Assembly: GCF_007556775.1 (NCBI RefSeq) | Contig: NZ_CP041742.1 | Location: 1,688,001 to 1,752,000, forward strand | DNA length: 64,000 nucleotides | Direction of reading: 5' to 3' | Source: Lysobacter lycopersici | Lineage (GTDB): Bacteria > Pseudomonadota > Gammaproteobacteria > Xanthomonadales > Xanthomonadaceae | In this document: positions 55,284-64,000 of the stretch, piece by piece | How the letters are laid out: every line of letters starts with the position of its first letter | Position numbering within the stretch: the stretch's first letter is position 1 | The notes under the pieces: generated by a model | Databases searched by the model: none | Told to the model about the DNA's origin: nothing | Seen by the model: the letters and a program-made list of their open reading frames with translations, nothing else | Translations under genes and position numbers: made by a program

Positions 55284-56000
55284 TCACGCAACCGGCGCGG
55301 CGAACAGCGCCAGCGCCTTCGCGAATTCCGCGTCCACCGGTGCGCGCGCTTCCATGCGTTCGCCCGTGAACGGGTGCGCGAACGCCAGGCGCCCGGCATG
55401 CAACAGCATGCGCTGGATGCCGAGCATGCGGAACGCGCGGTTGTGGCGGCCGTCGCCGTGGCTGGTGTCGCCGATCAGGTGATGCGAAATGTGCTTGAGG
55501 TGGCGGCGGATCTGGCGGAAGCGCCCGGTCAGCGGCCGCGCGCGCAGCAGCGCGTAGCGCGAGGTTTCGAAGCCCGCCGAAGGCATGTCGAGTTCGCAGG
55601 TGGCGAGGCGCTCGAACTCGGTGAGCGCCGGCTTCTTCTGCGGTTTTCCCGGGCCGCCGTCGAGCGGGTGGTCGATGGTGAAGCGTTGTTCCGCCGGCCA
55701 GCCGCGACACACGGCCAGATAATCTTTCTCGACATCACGCGCCATCAGCGCCTTGCCGAGCGCGGAAGCGGCTTCGCGGTCGAAGGCGAGCAGCAGGCAT
55801 CCGCTGGTCGCGCGGTCGAGCCGATGCACGAGGAAGATCGGCTTGCCGAACTGTTCGCGCAATCGATCGGCGGCGAAGTCGGTTTCGCCGCGCGCGAGTG
55901 CGCTGTCGTGGACCATCAGCCCCGCGGGTTTGCAGACCACCGTAAAGCGTTCTTCGAGCAGGCACACCGGCAAGGCGCCGGGCGCTTCGTCGATGTTCAC
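55284..56000 (-). CDS. truC: tRNA pseudouridine synthase C-type (RluA family)
   Basis: The protein has 238 residues from a GTG at 56000; an upstream ATG at 56048 would overlap ubiB by 44 bp and adds non-family sequence. The catalytic motif is LVHRLDRATSGCLLLA with Asp62. Other blocks are VVCKPAGLMVHDS and PLTGRFRQIRRHLKHISH. TruC makes pseudouridine 65 in tRNAs. Its start is 4 bp after the ubiB stop, so translation may be coupled. Confidence 0.88.
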   Translation of the reverse strand: MNIDEAPGALPVCLLEERFTVVCKPAGLMVHDSALARGETDFAADRLREQFGKPIFLVHRLDRATSGCLLLAFDREAASALGKALMARDVEKDYLAVCRGWPAEQRFTIDHPLDGGPGKPQKKPALTEFERLATCELDMPSAGFETSRYALLRARPLTGRFRQIRRHLKHISHHLIGDTSHGDGRHNRAFRMLGIQRMLLHAGRLAFAHPFTGERMEARAPVDAEFAKALALFAAPVA

Positions 56001-56004
56001 GCGC

Positions 56005-57666
56005 TCATTGCCGCCGCGGCCACGCCGCGAGCAGCGCCCACACGCCACCGAGTCCGGCGATCCAGGTCGAGACCGGCACGCCCAGCCAGTGCGGGCCGCC
56101 GGCTTCGAGCGCGTACAGCACCGCGGCGATGATCAGCAGCCCCACGCCCAGGATCGCGGCCACGATCCGCCGCTGCATGCCCGCGATCTGTTGCGCGATC
56201 TCGCGCACGTCGCGCGAGCGCATCGCCAGTTCGTGTTTGCCTTCCACCTGCTGCTGAAGCCAGGCGTGCAGCAGCTGCGGCATGTCCGGCGCGTGCGTCA
56301 CCATTTCCGGAAGGCGCTTGCGGAATTCGCCGAGCAGTCGCTGCGGGCTGTAGCGTTCGACCAGGATTTTTTCGAGGACCGGCTTGGCCACTGCCCAGAT
56401 ATCGATGTCCGGATCGAGCTGGCGACCGACGCCTTCGATGTTGAGCAGGGTTTTCTGCAGCAGGATCAACTGCGGCTGCAGGGTGAGCTCGTAGCGCTGC
56501 GCGGTGCGGAACAGTTTCACCAGCACTTCGGCCAGCGAGATTTCGCTCAACGGACGCGTGAAATACGGTTCACACACCGCGCGCGCGGCGGCTTCCAGCT
56601 CATCGATGCGGATGTGCGAAGGCATCCATCCAGCCTGCACGTGCAGCTCGGCGATTCGCCGGTAGTCGCGCTGGAAGATCGCCATGAAGTTCTCGGCGAG
56701 GTAGTACTGGTCCTCGCTGGAGAGCTGGCCGACGATGCCGAAATCGAGCGCGATGAAGCGCGGATCGGACTTGCGCGTCGGATCGGGGTCGACCCAGATG
56801 TTGCCGGCGTGCGCGTCGGCGTGGAAGAAATTGTCGCGGAACACCTGCTGGTAGAACACGCGCACGCCCTTGGCCGCCAGCGCCTTGCGGTCGATGCCGG
56901 CGGCGTCGAGCGCGACGATGTCGTCGGACGGAATGCCGCGCACGCGCTCCATCGTCATCGCGCGCTGCGCGGTGTGCGACCAGATCGGCTCGGGCACGAA
57001 CAGGTCGGGCGAACCCAGCCAGTTGCGGCGCAGCACGGAAGCGTTCGCGGCTTCGCGCTGCAGGTCGAGTTCGGCGGCGAGCGTGTTCTCGACTTCGGCG
57101 ACGACTTCGCGCGGGCGGATCTTGTCCGCGTTCGGATGGGTGCGATCGACGATGCCGGCGATCCACTTCAGCAGCGACACGTCGGCTGCGATCTGCTTTT
57201 CGATGTCGGGGCGAAGCACCTTCACCACTACCTCGCGGCCGTCGGACATCGTCGCCGCATGCACCTGCGCGATGCTCGCCGAAGCCAGCGGCGCGGTATC
57301 GAACGACGCGAACGCTTCGCTGACCGGGCGGCCGAGTGCGGCTTCGACCAATTCGCGCGCGGTGTCGCCGTCGAACGGCGCGACCTGATCCTGCAGCAGC
57401 GCGAGTTCGACCGCGATGTCCTCGGGAATCAGGTCGCGGCGCGTCGACAGGATCTGCCCGAACTTGACGAAGATCGGCCCGAGTTCCTGCAAGGCCAGGC
57501 GCAGGCGCGCGCCGCGCGGCAATGCGGCGATCTCCTTCGGCGCGCTGGGTACGAACGGACGCGCGAGCCGCAGCCAGCGTTCTGCCGGCGTGCCATTGGC
57601 CAGGTCGTCGAGCCGATAGCGCAACAGCACCCGGCCGATGCGCAGCGCGCGCAGCGCGGGCTTCAT
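56005..57666 (-). CDS. ubiB: Ubiquinone biosynthesis atypical kinase UbiB
   Basis: ABC1/ADCK-type kinase-like ATPase needed for ubiquinone synthesis; 553 residues. The KxGQ motif appears as [11 protein letters not shown], followed by the Ala-rich loop [16 protein letters not shown] and [13 protein letters not shown] with the metal-binding Asp; [10 protein letters not shown] follows. Two C-terminal transmembrane helices (about 500-550) anchor it. It overlaps ubiJ by 4 bp. Confidence 0.95.
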   Translation of the reverse strand: MKPALRALRIGRVLLRYRLDDLANGTPAERWLRLARPFVPSAPKEIAALPRGARLRLALQELGPIFVKFGQILSTRRDLIPEDIAVELALLQDQVAPFDGDTARELVEAALGRPVSEAFASFDTAPLASASIAQVHAATMSDGREVVVKVLRPDIEKQIAADVSLLKWIAGIVDRTHPNADKIRPREVVAEVENTLAAELDLQREAANASVLRRNWLGSPDLFVPEPIWSHTAQRAMTMERVRGIPSDDIVALDAAGIDRKALAAKGVRVFYQQVFRDNFFHADAHAGNIWVDPDPTRKSDPRFIALDFGIVGQLSSEDQYYLAENFMAIFQRDYRRIAELHVQAGWMPSHIRIDELEAAARAVCEPYFTRPLSEISLAEVLVKLFRTAQRYELTLQPQLILLQKTLLNIEGVGRQLDPDIDIWAVAKPVLEKILVERYSPQRLLGEFRKRLPEMVTHAPDMPQLLHAWLQQQVEGKHELAMRSRDVREIAQQIAGMQRRIVAAILGVGLLIIAAVLYALEAGGPHWLGVPVSTWIAGLGGVWALLAAWPRRQ

Positions 57667-58298
57667 GCGCGATTCCCCGCACGCGGCAGGCGCGCGATGC
57701 GCGCGGCCAGGCGCTCCACATCATCGCGCAGCGCATCGACATCGTCGTGGAAGGCGTCGAGCTCCGCCTTCGGCACCACGTCGCGGCTTTCCTCGGTCAC
57801 GTATTCGGCCAGCGTTTCCGCGCCGTTCGTCGCGAATGTGCGCGCCTGCTTCAGCGCGGTCGCGAAGGCATTCGCGACCTGCACGCCGATGACGTCGCCG
57901 AACACATCGGCAAAAGGTTTATGCCAGTCCGGGTCGAAATTCTTCGCCAGCGTTTGCAGGCGCCGCGCGAGTTCGGCATCGCCCTCGATCCGCAGCTTGC
58001 CCACCGGTGGCGCGTCGTCGCGACGGAACATCGGCAATTGGCCCAACAGGCCGGCGAGCGTGCCGCGTACGCCGAGGTCGGGTTCGCGTTCGCCGTTGAC
58101 CGGGCCGACGCGCAATGCGTCGCCGTCCACGCGCACTTCCAGCGCCAGCGGCGGCGATTCGATGCGCAATGCGACGCGGCGACCGTCAAGCGCGCGCAGG
58201 GACGACTGCGCGTCCGGATCGAGCGCGAGCACGCGGTTGAGCGCGGCTTCCAGCGCGCGGCCGGCGGGTTGCTTCCAGTTGAACGGAGCGGCGTTCAT
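57663..58298 (-). CDS. ubiJ: Ubiquinone biosynthesis accessory factor UbiJ
   Basis: SCP2 lipid-binding protein that presents ubiquinone intermediates to the Ubi enzyme complex; 211 residues. The N-terminal SCP2 fold (about 10-110) is followed by a C-terminal coiled coil ([37 protein letters not shown]). The order ubiJ-ubiB is conserved, though ubiE is not beside it here. It overlaps ubiB (ATGA) and lies 30 bp before the end of oleD. Confidence 0.92.
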   Translation of the reverse strand: MNAAPFNWKQPAGRALEAALNRVLALDPDAQSSLRALDGRRVALRIESPPLALEVRVDGDALRVGPVNGEREPDLGVRGTLAGLLGQLPMFRRDDAPPVGKLRIEGDAELARRLQTLAKNFDPDWHKPFADVFGDVIGVQVANAFATALKQARTFATNGAETLAEYVTEESRDVVPKAELDAFHDDVDALRDDVERLAARIARLPRAGNRA

Positions 58299-58314
58299 GC
58301 CGGCATTATCGCCC

Positions 58315-58345
58315 GTTGGAGCGGCTTATAGCCGCGACTGCCTGT
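58315..58345. repeat. Half REP (GGAGCGGCTTATAGCCGCGAC) containing the oleD stop
   Basis: One arm of the TGTGGGAGCGGC family. The palindromic GCGGCTTATAGCCGC core encodes the last residues QSRL of OleD and its TAA stop. Confidence 0.65.
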
Positions 58346-59342
58346 CGTTGCCGCAAAACGACCGGCGCAGCCTTTCCATGCCCTCGGCCATCGACACCTT
58401 CGGCGCGTAGCCGAAGTCGCGCCGGGCCGGTTCCATCGAATACCAGTGCGAAGTCGCCAGCTGTTCGGCGAGGAAGCGGGTCATCGGCGGTTCGCCCTTG
58501 AGCGGTATCGCATGCCACAGGCCCTCGCACACGACGCCGGCTGCATAGGCGGCGCCAAACGGCAGGTGCCTGTGCACTTCCGGCGCACCGGCGGCGCGCA
58601 GCAACGCGTTCAACAGATCGCGCATGGTCCACGGCTCGCCGTTCGAAATGAAGTAGGCCTTGCCCGCGCATGCCGAACCGGGAGCGAGGTGCTCGAACGC
58701 GTCGAAATGCGCTTGCGCGGCGTTGTCGATATAGGTGCAGTCGACCTTGTTGTCGCCGCTGCCGACGATGCGCAGTCGCCCCGCCTTCGCGCGTTCGACC
58801 AGGCGCGGCAAAATCTGCGCATCGCCCGGGCCCCAGATCAGGCGTGGGCGCAGTGCGACCACGGCGAGGTTCGCATCGTTCGCGGCGAGCACGGCTTTCT
58901 CCGCGATCGCCTTGGTCGCGGCATACGGCGCCTTGAAGCCTTCGCCATAGGGGACGGTGTCCGCAGTACCGCCTTCGACCGGATGCGTGGCGCGGTGGGT
59001 GACGCTTGGCGTCGAGGTGTAGACGAGTTTCGCGATGCCGTGCGCGCGACTGGCATCGATCACGTGCTGCGTGCCGACGACATTCGCGGAGTAATAACTG
59101 TCGTACGAACCCCAGGCCCCGGCTTTCGCGGCGTTGTGGAAAACGGCGTCGAATCCCTGCGCGAATGCCGCCATCACCGCATCGCGGTCGGCGAGATCGC
59201 CGCGGAGTTGCCGGACGCCGATGGCGTCCAGGGCCGGGTAATGCCCGCGATTGAAGCTCGCGACCTCGTGCCCACGCTCGACGAGGCCACGGCACAGGGC
59301 CTGGCCCAAGAATCCACCGCCACCGGTCACAAGAATCTTCAT
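58326..59342 (-). CDS. oleD: 2-alkyl-3-oxoalkanoate reductase (OleD)
   Basis: NADPH-dependent extended SDR reducing the OleA product to a 2-alkyl-3-hydroxyalkanoate in head-to-head olefin synthesis; 338 residues. The Rossmann motif is [16 protein letters not shown] (1-16), with Tyr-x3-Lys in [11 protein letters not shown]. Its ATG is preceded by GGAGGAAGG. A 45-codon mini-ORF repeating the first ten codons sits between oleC and oleD. The last residues come from a REP half-palindrome. Confidence 0.93.
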   Translation of the reverse strand: MKILVTGGGGFLGQALCRGLVERGHEVASFNRGHYPALDAIGVRQLRGDLADRDAVMAAFAQGFDAVFHNAAKAGAWGSYDSYYSANVVGTQHVIDASRAHGIAKLVYTSTPSVTHRATHPVEGGTADTVPYGEGFKAPYAATKAIAEKAVLAANDANLAVVALRPRLIWGPGDAQILPRLVERAKAGRLRIVGSGDNKVDCTYIDNAAQAHFDAFEHLAPGSACAGKAYFISNGEPWTMRDLLNALLRAAGAPEVHRHLPFGAAYAAGVVCEGLWHAIPLKGEPPMTRFLAEQLATSHWYSMEPARRDFGYAPKVSMAEGMERLRRSFCGNDRQSRL

Positions 59343-59476
59343 CCTTCCTCCGAACCATCCATGGTGCTGTGCTCCTGCCGGTCATCCATGACCGGCGCTC
59401 GCAGCAGCGCACGCACCTTGGTGGCGCGTGCAAGCGCTACTGCTCGCCCACCGCCACCGGTGACGAGGATTTTCAT
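59339..59476 (-). other. Mini-ORF between oleC and oleD that duplicates the oleD start
   Basis: 45-codon ORF beginning [10 protein letters not shown], the same ten residues as OleD but with four codons changed only at synonymous third positions. It then continues RAVALARATKVRALLRAPVM into unrelated sequence. Its ATG overlaps the oleC stop and its TGA overlaps the oleD ATG. The segment contains palindromes GCCGGTCAT-CC-ATGACCGGC (59377-59396) and ACCAT-CC-ATGGT (59354-59365), so a small repeat element probably inserted after codon 10. Whether it is translated is unknown. Confidence 0.7.
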
Positions 59477-61149
59477 GGCAGTTCACTCCCTCCCCTTCCC
59501 TGAAGGGAGGGAAGATTTTTCGCCGCCCAGATCGCGAGTTTCTCGCGCCCGATCTTGGCGTTGTGGCGGATATCGACCGGGAACGGCTTCGAATAACGCA
59601 GGAAGCCTTCCACTTTCGCCGTATGCACGAATCCATCGGCAATATGACGGAGTTCTTCGACGATGCGCGGCCATTGCTTCGCATCGACGCCGCGCTTCAG
59701 TTCCACGCACAAGAGCGGACGTTGCGATCCTCGCGCTCCGACGCCGACCAACGCGGTGCGGGCGACCTCGGGATGCGTGTTGAACACCGGCTCGACCTGC
59801 TCGGTGCATAGCGTCGTCGCTTCATCGATGACCACACGCTGCGACTTGCGTCCGCAGAACCATAGCCGACCTTGCGCATCGAACCAACCGAGGTCGCCCA
59901 TGCGGTGCACGATGCGCTGCGTACCGTCAGGCAGGACTTCCCGGATCTTCGCGAGTTTCGTTTGCGCATCGCGGTTCCAGTAGGCATCGGTCGCGGTCGG
60001 GCCGGCGACGGTGATTTCGCCGACCTGTCCAATGCCCACGAGCAGCGCGTCGTTCCATTCGGCGATCGCCTCGTCGCCGATCCTGACGATGCGCACTTCG
60101 TTCGGCCGCACCGGCCGGCCGACGCAGGTGCCGGCGCCGGACTCCGTCGCCGCTCGCGTCCCCTGCAACTCGCGCGCTTCGATCACCGCCACCGGCAGAC
60201 ATTCGGTGGCGCCGTAAGGCGTCCAGAAACACGCGTCGTCCGGCAAAAGCTTGAGCATTTTCGACACGACGTCCGGCGGCACCGGCGCGCCGGCGCTGGT
60301 CACGCGTTTCAGCGACGGCAACGGTTCGCCGTGTCCGGATAGCACGCGCATCAACGCCGGCGAACCGAACAACTGGTCGACACCGAATTTTTCGATCGCC
60401 GCATGCAGCTTGCGCGGATTAGCGCGCGCCGGGCGGGTCGGATCCATGTCGGGAATGATCGAGGTCAGCCCAAGCGCGGGATCGAACAACGCGAACGGCG
60501 GGAAGGTCGGAAGATCGACGCCACCGGCCTCGATACCGAATGCATTTCGCAACATGTCGATCTGCGCGACGAAATGCCGGTGCCGGTAGACCACGCCCTT
60601 GGGCACGCCGGTGCTGCCGCTGGTGAACAGGATCGCGGCGATGTCGTCGGGCTGCGTGTCGGCAAGCTGCGAAATGGCGTTCGCGCCATCGCGTTCGACC
60701 TCCGCCAGGGTCGCGTCGGCGAACCACGCGCGCGATCCGGTGGTGATGCGCATGCGCGTCGACTTCGCCCAGCCGAGCAGCGACTTCGCCAGCATCGCCA
60801 GCGGGATGCCGATGAAGGCTTCGGCTTCGGCTTCGCCCAGGCATTGCTTCAACGCGCGCTTGTCGATGCCCGGATCGACCAGCACCGGCACCGCGCCGGC
60901 CTTGAACAGCGCGAACATGACGAGGAAGAACTCCGGCGTCGGTCGCACCATCACCACCGTGCGCGTGCCGCGGACGATGCCGCGCTGCGCCAGTCCCGCG
61001 GCGATGGCGTCGCTGCGCGCGTCGAGCTGCGCGTACGTCAGTTCGACGCCGTAACGCCCGCCTCGGCCGGGGCAGCGCATGGCGACCTGGCCCGGATGCT
61101 CGCGCGCGAGGCGCGGCAGGGAAGCGGCGATGTTGCATGGTTCGCTCAT
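59473..61149 (-). CDS. oleC: Beta-lactone synthetase (OleC, AMP-dependent)
   Basis: ANL-superfamily enzyme converting the OleD beta-hydroxy acid with ATP into a beta-lactone; 558 residues from ATG 61149. The P-loop ILFTSGSTGVPKG (173-185) and later YGATECLPV, GDLGWFDAQGRLWFCGRKSQ and the C-terminal Lys region FPVDIRHNAKIGREKLAIW are typical. A longer in-frame extension upstream (to 61689) is not OleC-like and overlaps the ykgJ gene. It is followed by the oleD mini-ORF through an ATGA overlap. Confidence 0.94.
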   Translation of the reverse strand: MSEPCNIAASLPRLAREHPGQVAMRCPGRGGRYGVELTYAQLDARSDAIAAGLAQRGIVRGTRTVVMVRPTPEFFLVMFALFKAGAVPVLVDPGIDKRALKQCLGEAEAEAFIGIPLAMLAKSLLGWAKSTRMRITTGSRAWFADATLAEVERDGANAISQLADTQPDDIAAILFTSGSTGVPKGVVYRHRHFVAQIDMLRNAFGIEAGGVDLPTFPPFALFDPALGLTSIIPDMDPTRPARANPRKLHAAIEKFGVDQLFGSPALMRVLSGHGEPLPSLKRVTSAGAPVPPDVVSKMLKLLPDDACFWTPYGATECLPVAVIEARELQGTRAATESGAGTCVGRPVRPNEVRIVRIGDEAIAEWNDALLVGIGQVGEITVAGPTATDAYWNRDAQTKLAKIREVLPDGTQRIVHRMGDLGWFDAQGRLWFCGRKSQRVVIDEATTLCTEQVEPVFNTHPEVARTALVGVGARGSQRPLLCVELKRGVDAKQWPRIVEELRHIADGFVHTAKVEGFLRYSKPFPVDIRHNAKIGREKLAIWAAKNLPSLQGRGGSELP

Positions 61150-61176
61150 GCCGCCATTGTCGCCGACAATTCCGCC

Positions 61177-61539
61177 ATGCCCACCGCCCATCCCTGCCTG
61201 TCCTGCGGCGCCTGCTGCGCCGCCTTCGTCGTCGCCTTCCACTGGTCCGAAACCGAACCGGGCGCAGGCAGCGCCGGGTTGCCTGCGGAGCTCACCGAAC
61301 GCCTCGATGCGCACCGGCTGGCGATGCGCGGCACCTGGGCGAAACGGCCGCATTGCGCGGCACTGCGCGGCGAGGTCGGTGTCGAAGTGGAATGCACCGC
61401 CTACGCGCAACGGCCCAGCCCCTGTCGCGAATTGCAGGCGGCGTGGCAACACGGCGAACCCAGCCCGCAATGCGATCGCGCGCGGGCCGTGTACGGGCTG
61501 CATCCACTCACAGAAAAGGATTGGAACGGCGATCTGTAG
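61177..61539 (+). CDS. YkgJ family Fe-S/Zn cysteine-cluster protein
   Basis: The protein has 120 residues. The cysteine cluster starts HPCLSCGACCAAF (Cys7, 10, 13, 14) and continues with PHCAAL, VECTAYAQRPSPCREL and PQCDRAR. The family binds a metal or Fe-S centre; function unknown. It is divergent from oleC (27 bp between starts) and convergent with oleB. Its TAG stop is supplied by the TGTAG end of the REP at 61535. Confidence 0.87.
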   Translation: MPTAHPCLSCGACCAAFVVAFHWSETEPGAGSAGLPAELTERLDAHRLAMRGTWAKRPHCAALRGEVGVEVECTAYAQRPSPCRELQAAWQHGEPSPQCDRARAVYGLHPLTEKDWNGDL

Positions 61540-61596
61540 GAGCGCATCGCAGGGGCGCGACACGCCATGATCGCGCCCCTGCGATGCGCTCCTACA
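61535..61596. repeat. REP hairpin with perfect 26-bp arms
   Basis: Arms 61535-61560 (TGTAGGAGCGCATCGCAGGG...) and 61571-61596 are exact reverse complements around a 10-nt loop. The TGTAG ends provide the stop codons of both flanking convergent genes (ykgJ at 61537-61539, oleB at 61592-61594). It probably also terminates both transcripts. Confidence 0.95.
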
Positions 61597-62482
61597 AAAG
61601 CGGGTTGCGATCGAGGAAAGCGCGGATCGCCGGCACGAGGACTTCGTGCTTGTCTTCCAGCACGTAATGGTTGGCGTCTTCGAACGCATGCGCTTCCGCG
61701 TTCGGCAGCGCCGCGCGGAAACCGTCGAGGAAATGCCGGTCGAACACGAAGTCCTTCAGGCCCCAGCCGATGAAAGCCGGGCGATCCGCGTAAGCGGGCA
61801 ACGCCGCTTCCATCGCCTTCACCAGCGGCCACGCGCGATCGCCTTCGGCGAGCGGGATGTCCTGCATGAAGCGCAGCGTGGAAATCGCCTTATCCCAGCC
61901 GTTGTAGACGCCGGCATAAGCATCACGTACGTCACGCGGCAGCTTGCATTCGGTGCCGAAACGCGCGGCGCCGCGCGCGAACAGGTTGAAGCGGCGGATC
62001 AGCCAGCCGCCGAGGCGCGAATCGCGGCCCATCGCGATGCGTTTCGGGAAACGCTTCGCCACCGGCAGCGGGAACGCACCGGTATTGGTGATCACGAGCC
62101 GGCGAATCCGCGAAGGATCGCGCAGCGCCCAGCCGAAGCCGATGGCGCCGCCCCAGTCGTGCACGGCCAGCGTGACCGGGCCATCGATGCCGAGGTGCTT
62201 GAGCAACGCATCGAGGTCGTCGATGCGCGATTGCAATGTGTACGCGTAACGCGCGTCATCGGGACGATCGGAAAAACCCATGCCGACATGGTCGGGCACG
62301 ATGCAGCGGTACTTGTCGCGCAGGCCGAGCACGAGATGCCGCCAGTAATAGCTCCACGACGGATTACCGTGCAGCATGACGACCACTTCGCCATCGCGCG
62401 GGCCTTCGTCGAGGAAGGACATGGCGATGCCGGGACGAACCTCGGAGCGGTTCGGAGCGAATGGATAATCGGGGAAGTTCAT
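61592..62482 (-). CDS. oleB: Beta-lactone decarboxylase OleB (alpha/beta hydrolase)
   Basis: Haloalkane-dehalogenase-like enzyme turning the OleC beta-lactone into a cis-olefin and CO2; 296 residues. The fold motifs are MLHGNPSWSYYWRHL and TLAVHDWGGAIGFGW with nucleophile Asp109; the late His is in DANHYVLED. It starts 40 bp after yjdM ends and stops inside the REP hairpin. Confidence 0.93.
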   Translation of the reverse strand: MNFPDYPFAPNRSEVRPGIAMSFLDEGPRDGEVVVMLHGNPSWSYYWRHLVLGLRDKYRCIVPDHVGMGFSDRPDDARYAYTLQSRIDDLDALLKHLGIDGPVTLAVHDWGGAIGFGWALRDPSRIRRLVITNTGAFPLPVAKRFPKRIAMGRDSRLGGWLIRRFNLFARGAARFGTECKLPRDVRDAYAGVYNGWDKAISTLRFMQDIPLAEGDRAWPLVKAMEAALPAYADRPAFIGWGLKDFVFDRHFLDGFRAALPNAEAHAFEDANHYVLEDKHEVLVPAIRAFLDRNPLL

Positions 62483-62522
62483 CGCGGCATTGTAGGAGCG
62501 CCGGTTCGGGTGCGATCCGCGG

Positions 62523-62873
62523 CTACGCCTTCTTCACGAATTCGGACTTCAGCCGCATCGCGCCGAAGCCGTCGATCTTGCAGTCGATGTTGTGGCCGTC
62601 GGCGCCATCGATCAGGCGGACGCCCTTGATCCGGGTGCCGACCTTGAGCGCGTTCGAAGCGCCTTTCACCTTCAGGTCCTTCACGACCGTGACGCTGTCG
62701 CCGTCGGCGAGCAGGTTCCCGACCGCATCGCGCACTTCAATCGAATCCGATTCCGCCGAAGCTTCGTTCGGCGACCATTCGTGGCTGCATTCCGGGCAGA
62801 CCAGCTGGCCGCCGTCCTCGTAGGCGTACGCCGAACCGCATTGCGGGCAGGGCGGCAATGCGGTTTCGCTCAC
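62523..62873 (-). CDS. yjdM: YjdM/PhnA family zinc-ribbon protein
   Basis: The protein has 116 residues. An N-terminal zinc ribbon uses Cys9/Cys12 and Cys26/Cys29 ([18 protein letters not shown]). The PhnA_C domain follows: [40 protein letters not shown] and [13 protein letters not shown]. The PhnA name reflects an old link to phosphonate operons that is not established. It lies 1 bp after oleA and before oleB, so it is co-transcribed with the olefin genes. Confidence 0.9.
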   Translation of the reverse strand: MSETALPPCPQCGSAYAYEDGGQLVCPECSHEWSPNEASAESDSIEVRDAVGNLLADGDSVTVVKDLKVKGASNALKVGTRIKGVRLIDGADGHNIDCKIDGFGAMRLKSEFVKKA

Positions 62874-62874
62874 C

Positions 62875-63891
62875 TCACCAGACCACTTCGGCCATCGAGC
62901 AGTTCAGGCCCGAGCCGATGCCGAGCAGGGCGATGCGATCGCCCTTCTTCAGGCGCCCCATCTCGCGCAGCTTGCTGAGCACGATCGGCACCGAGGCCGG
63001 TCCGATGTTGCCGTGCTCGCCGAAGATGGTCAGCACCTTCTTCGGGTCGATGCCGAAGGCCTTCACGAACGCAGCGGTGTGCACCTGGCTGACCTGGTGG
63101 ATGACGAATTCGTCCATTTCCTCCACCACCCAGCCCAGCGCCTGCTTGGCGGCGACGAAGGTCTTCTGCGCCAGCTTCAGGCCTTCGATCAGCAGCATGC
63201 GGGTGTCGGTGACCATGCGGTCGAGGTTGCCGCGGCACAGCTTGTTCCACTCGGTCGCGGCGCGGGTGACGCCGCCCTTGTAGCGCGGCGCGCCCGGGAC
63301 GAGTTCGGCACGGGCCAGCACCATCGCCGCGGCGCCGGAGCCCAGCGTCAGCGTCGCGAGTTCGTTCTTGAACTGGTCTTCGGTGGCGTTGCCGTTGAGC
63401 AGGCGTTCGATGGTCTTCTCGTAGGCGAGGTCGGCGGTTTCGCCATCGACCACCAGCGCGTATTCGATCTCGCCGCGCTCGATCATGCGGCTGGCGATGT
63501 CCATGCCGTTGAGGAAGGCGAGGCAGGCGTTCGCCACGTCGAAGTTCTGGCAGGTGTCAGGCAGGCCGAGGTTGCCGGAGACGATCGAGGCCGTGGACGG
63601 CTCGAGGTAGTCGCGGCTGACCGAGGTATTGACCAGCAGGCCGACCTTGTCCGGGTCGATGCCGGCATCGGCCAGTGCCTTCACCCCGGCAAGGGTCGCG
63701 GCGTCGGAGGCCTGCACGCCTTCGTCCCACAGGTGCCGGGCATGGATGCCGGCGATGTCCTTGAGCACGTCGGTCTTGATGCCGAGGCGGTCGAGGGTGG
63801 GCTTGAGGCGGGTGTTGATCTCGTCCGAACTCAGCCGACGCGGGGCGTCGATGTGGGCGAGACCGGCGATGGCGACGTGCTGGAACAACAT
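62875..63891 (-). CDS. oleA: Head-to-head olefin synthase OleA (thiolase)
   Basis: Claisen-condensing thiolase-superfamily enzyme joining two fatty acyl-CoAs to a 2-alkyl-3-keto acid; 338 residues from ATG 63891, the usual length. Active-site residues match Xanthomonas OleA: Cys123 ([10 protein letters not shown]), His265 (FVIHQVS), Asn295 ([10 protein letters not shown]) and Glu97 (YLEPST). The in-frame extension to 63984 is rejected as too long. It is first in the oleA-yjdM-oleB transcript, with oleC-oleD beyond the ykgJ gene. Confidence 0.96.
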   Translation of the reverse strand: MLFQHVAIAGLAHIDAPRRLSSDEINTRLKPTLDRLGIKTDVLKDIAGIHARHLWDEGVQASDAATLAGVKALADAGIDPDKVGLLVNTSVSRDYLEPSTASIVSGNLGLPDTCQNFDVANACLAFLNGMDIASRMIERGEIEYALVVDGETADLAYEKTIERLLNGNATEDQFKNELATLTLGSGAAAMVLARAELVPGAPRYKGGVTRAATEWNKLCRGNLDRMVTDTRMLLIEGLKLAQKTFVAAKQALGWVVEEMDEFVIHQVSQVHTAAFVKAFGIDPKKVLTIFGEHGNIGPASVPIVLSKLREMGRLKKGDRIALLGIGSGLNCSMAEVVW

Positions 63892-64000
63892 GGGGCGGAC
63901 CGTGAAATGAAGCGCAGGAACCGCGCAGGATACCGCGTCGGCAGCCCTTCCTGTGCCGAAACCGTCCCGTTTCAGCCGCGGCAACGCCAGACGGTGTAGC
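63892..64000. other. Upstream region of oleA, no feature recognised
   Basis: The last 109 bp contain the oleA upstream sequence. No convincing promoter, repeat or gene start is seen before the window ends. Confidence 0.4.

Noticed and set aside
59477-59684. Second open frame across the oleC end on the minus strand
   Set aside because: It runs in another frame through the oleC C-terminus and the mini-ORF; no function visible.

Overview
The window is a high-GC, gene-dense stretch of a gammaproteobacterial chromosome, most likely from the Xanthomonadaceae/Lysobacteraceae (Lysobacter, Luteimonas, Thermomonas and relatives). The reasons are the complete head-to-head olefin cluster oleABCD, the gpmI-envC-ctpA and dut/coaBC/algC gene orders, biosynthetic speA beside speE, a xanthomonad-type peptide-modification locus, and abundant GTAG-type REP palindromes with a matching RAYT transposase. 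No rRNA, tRNA, CRISPR array, prophage or large insertion sequence was seen. The first gene (fadL) is cut by the left edge.

Layout. 0-3.3 kb: FadL porin (partial), rhomboid protease, DUF1820 protein, small lipoprotein. 3.3-7.7 kb: gpmI-envC-ctpA operon on the minus strand. 7.7-12.8 kb: a VNG-repeat secreted protein, M28 lipoprotein peptidase, a membrane protein, MAPEG protein and an unknown anchored protein. 12.8-20.9 kb: tyrS diverging from an M23 endopeptidase, anmK, an RHH protein, ampG-like permease with xthA, pyrE and a periplasmic protein. 20.9-25.8 kb: coaC, coaB (split rather than fused), dut and a long algC, with radC diverging. 25.8-32.3 kb: RAYT, argS, an FtsN-like SPOR protein, a low-GC HEPN/AbiU2-like gene, an ICMT-like protein and a run of overlapping transporter/SDR genes. 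32.3-32.9 kb: a small cassette between 27-bp inverted repeats carrying a SeqA_N-like DNA-binding gene under a palindromic operator. 32.9-37.8 kb: speA/speE and a TPR-GGDEF protein. 37.9-43.5 kb: an interrupted small membrane gene, an unknown protein coupled to glnB, ubiK, comM and a K+/H+ antiporter. 44.2-49.4 kb: the peptide-modification locus. 49.5-53.6 kb: the glyoxylate shunt aceB-aceA with a divergent LysR regulator. 53.6-58.3 kb: acyltransferase, arfB, DUF2059 protein, truC, ubiB, ubiJ. 58.3-63.9 kb: oleA-yjdM-oleB and oleC-oleD, with a ykgJ-type gene between.

The most interesting system is 44.2-49.4 kb. A leader-like precursor with an adjacent Cys-Cys pair diverges from a SagB-related dehydrogenase and faces, across a terminator, an operon of a cNMP-binding GGDEF protein and a class III cyclase-TPR protein. 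I recall the precursor, cyclase and dehydrogenase families as a co-occurring set defined only computationally; product and signal are, as far as I know, unknown. Other observations worth checking are a REP palindrome inside the RAYT reading frame, a repeat-derived insertion inside malate synthase, a 45-codon mini-ORF that repeats the oleD start with only synonymous changes, and REP elements that supply stop codons to neighbouring genes.
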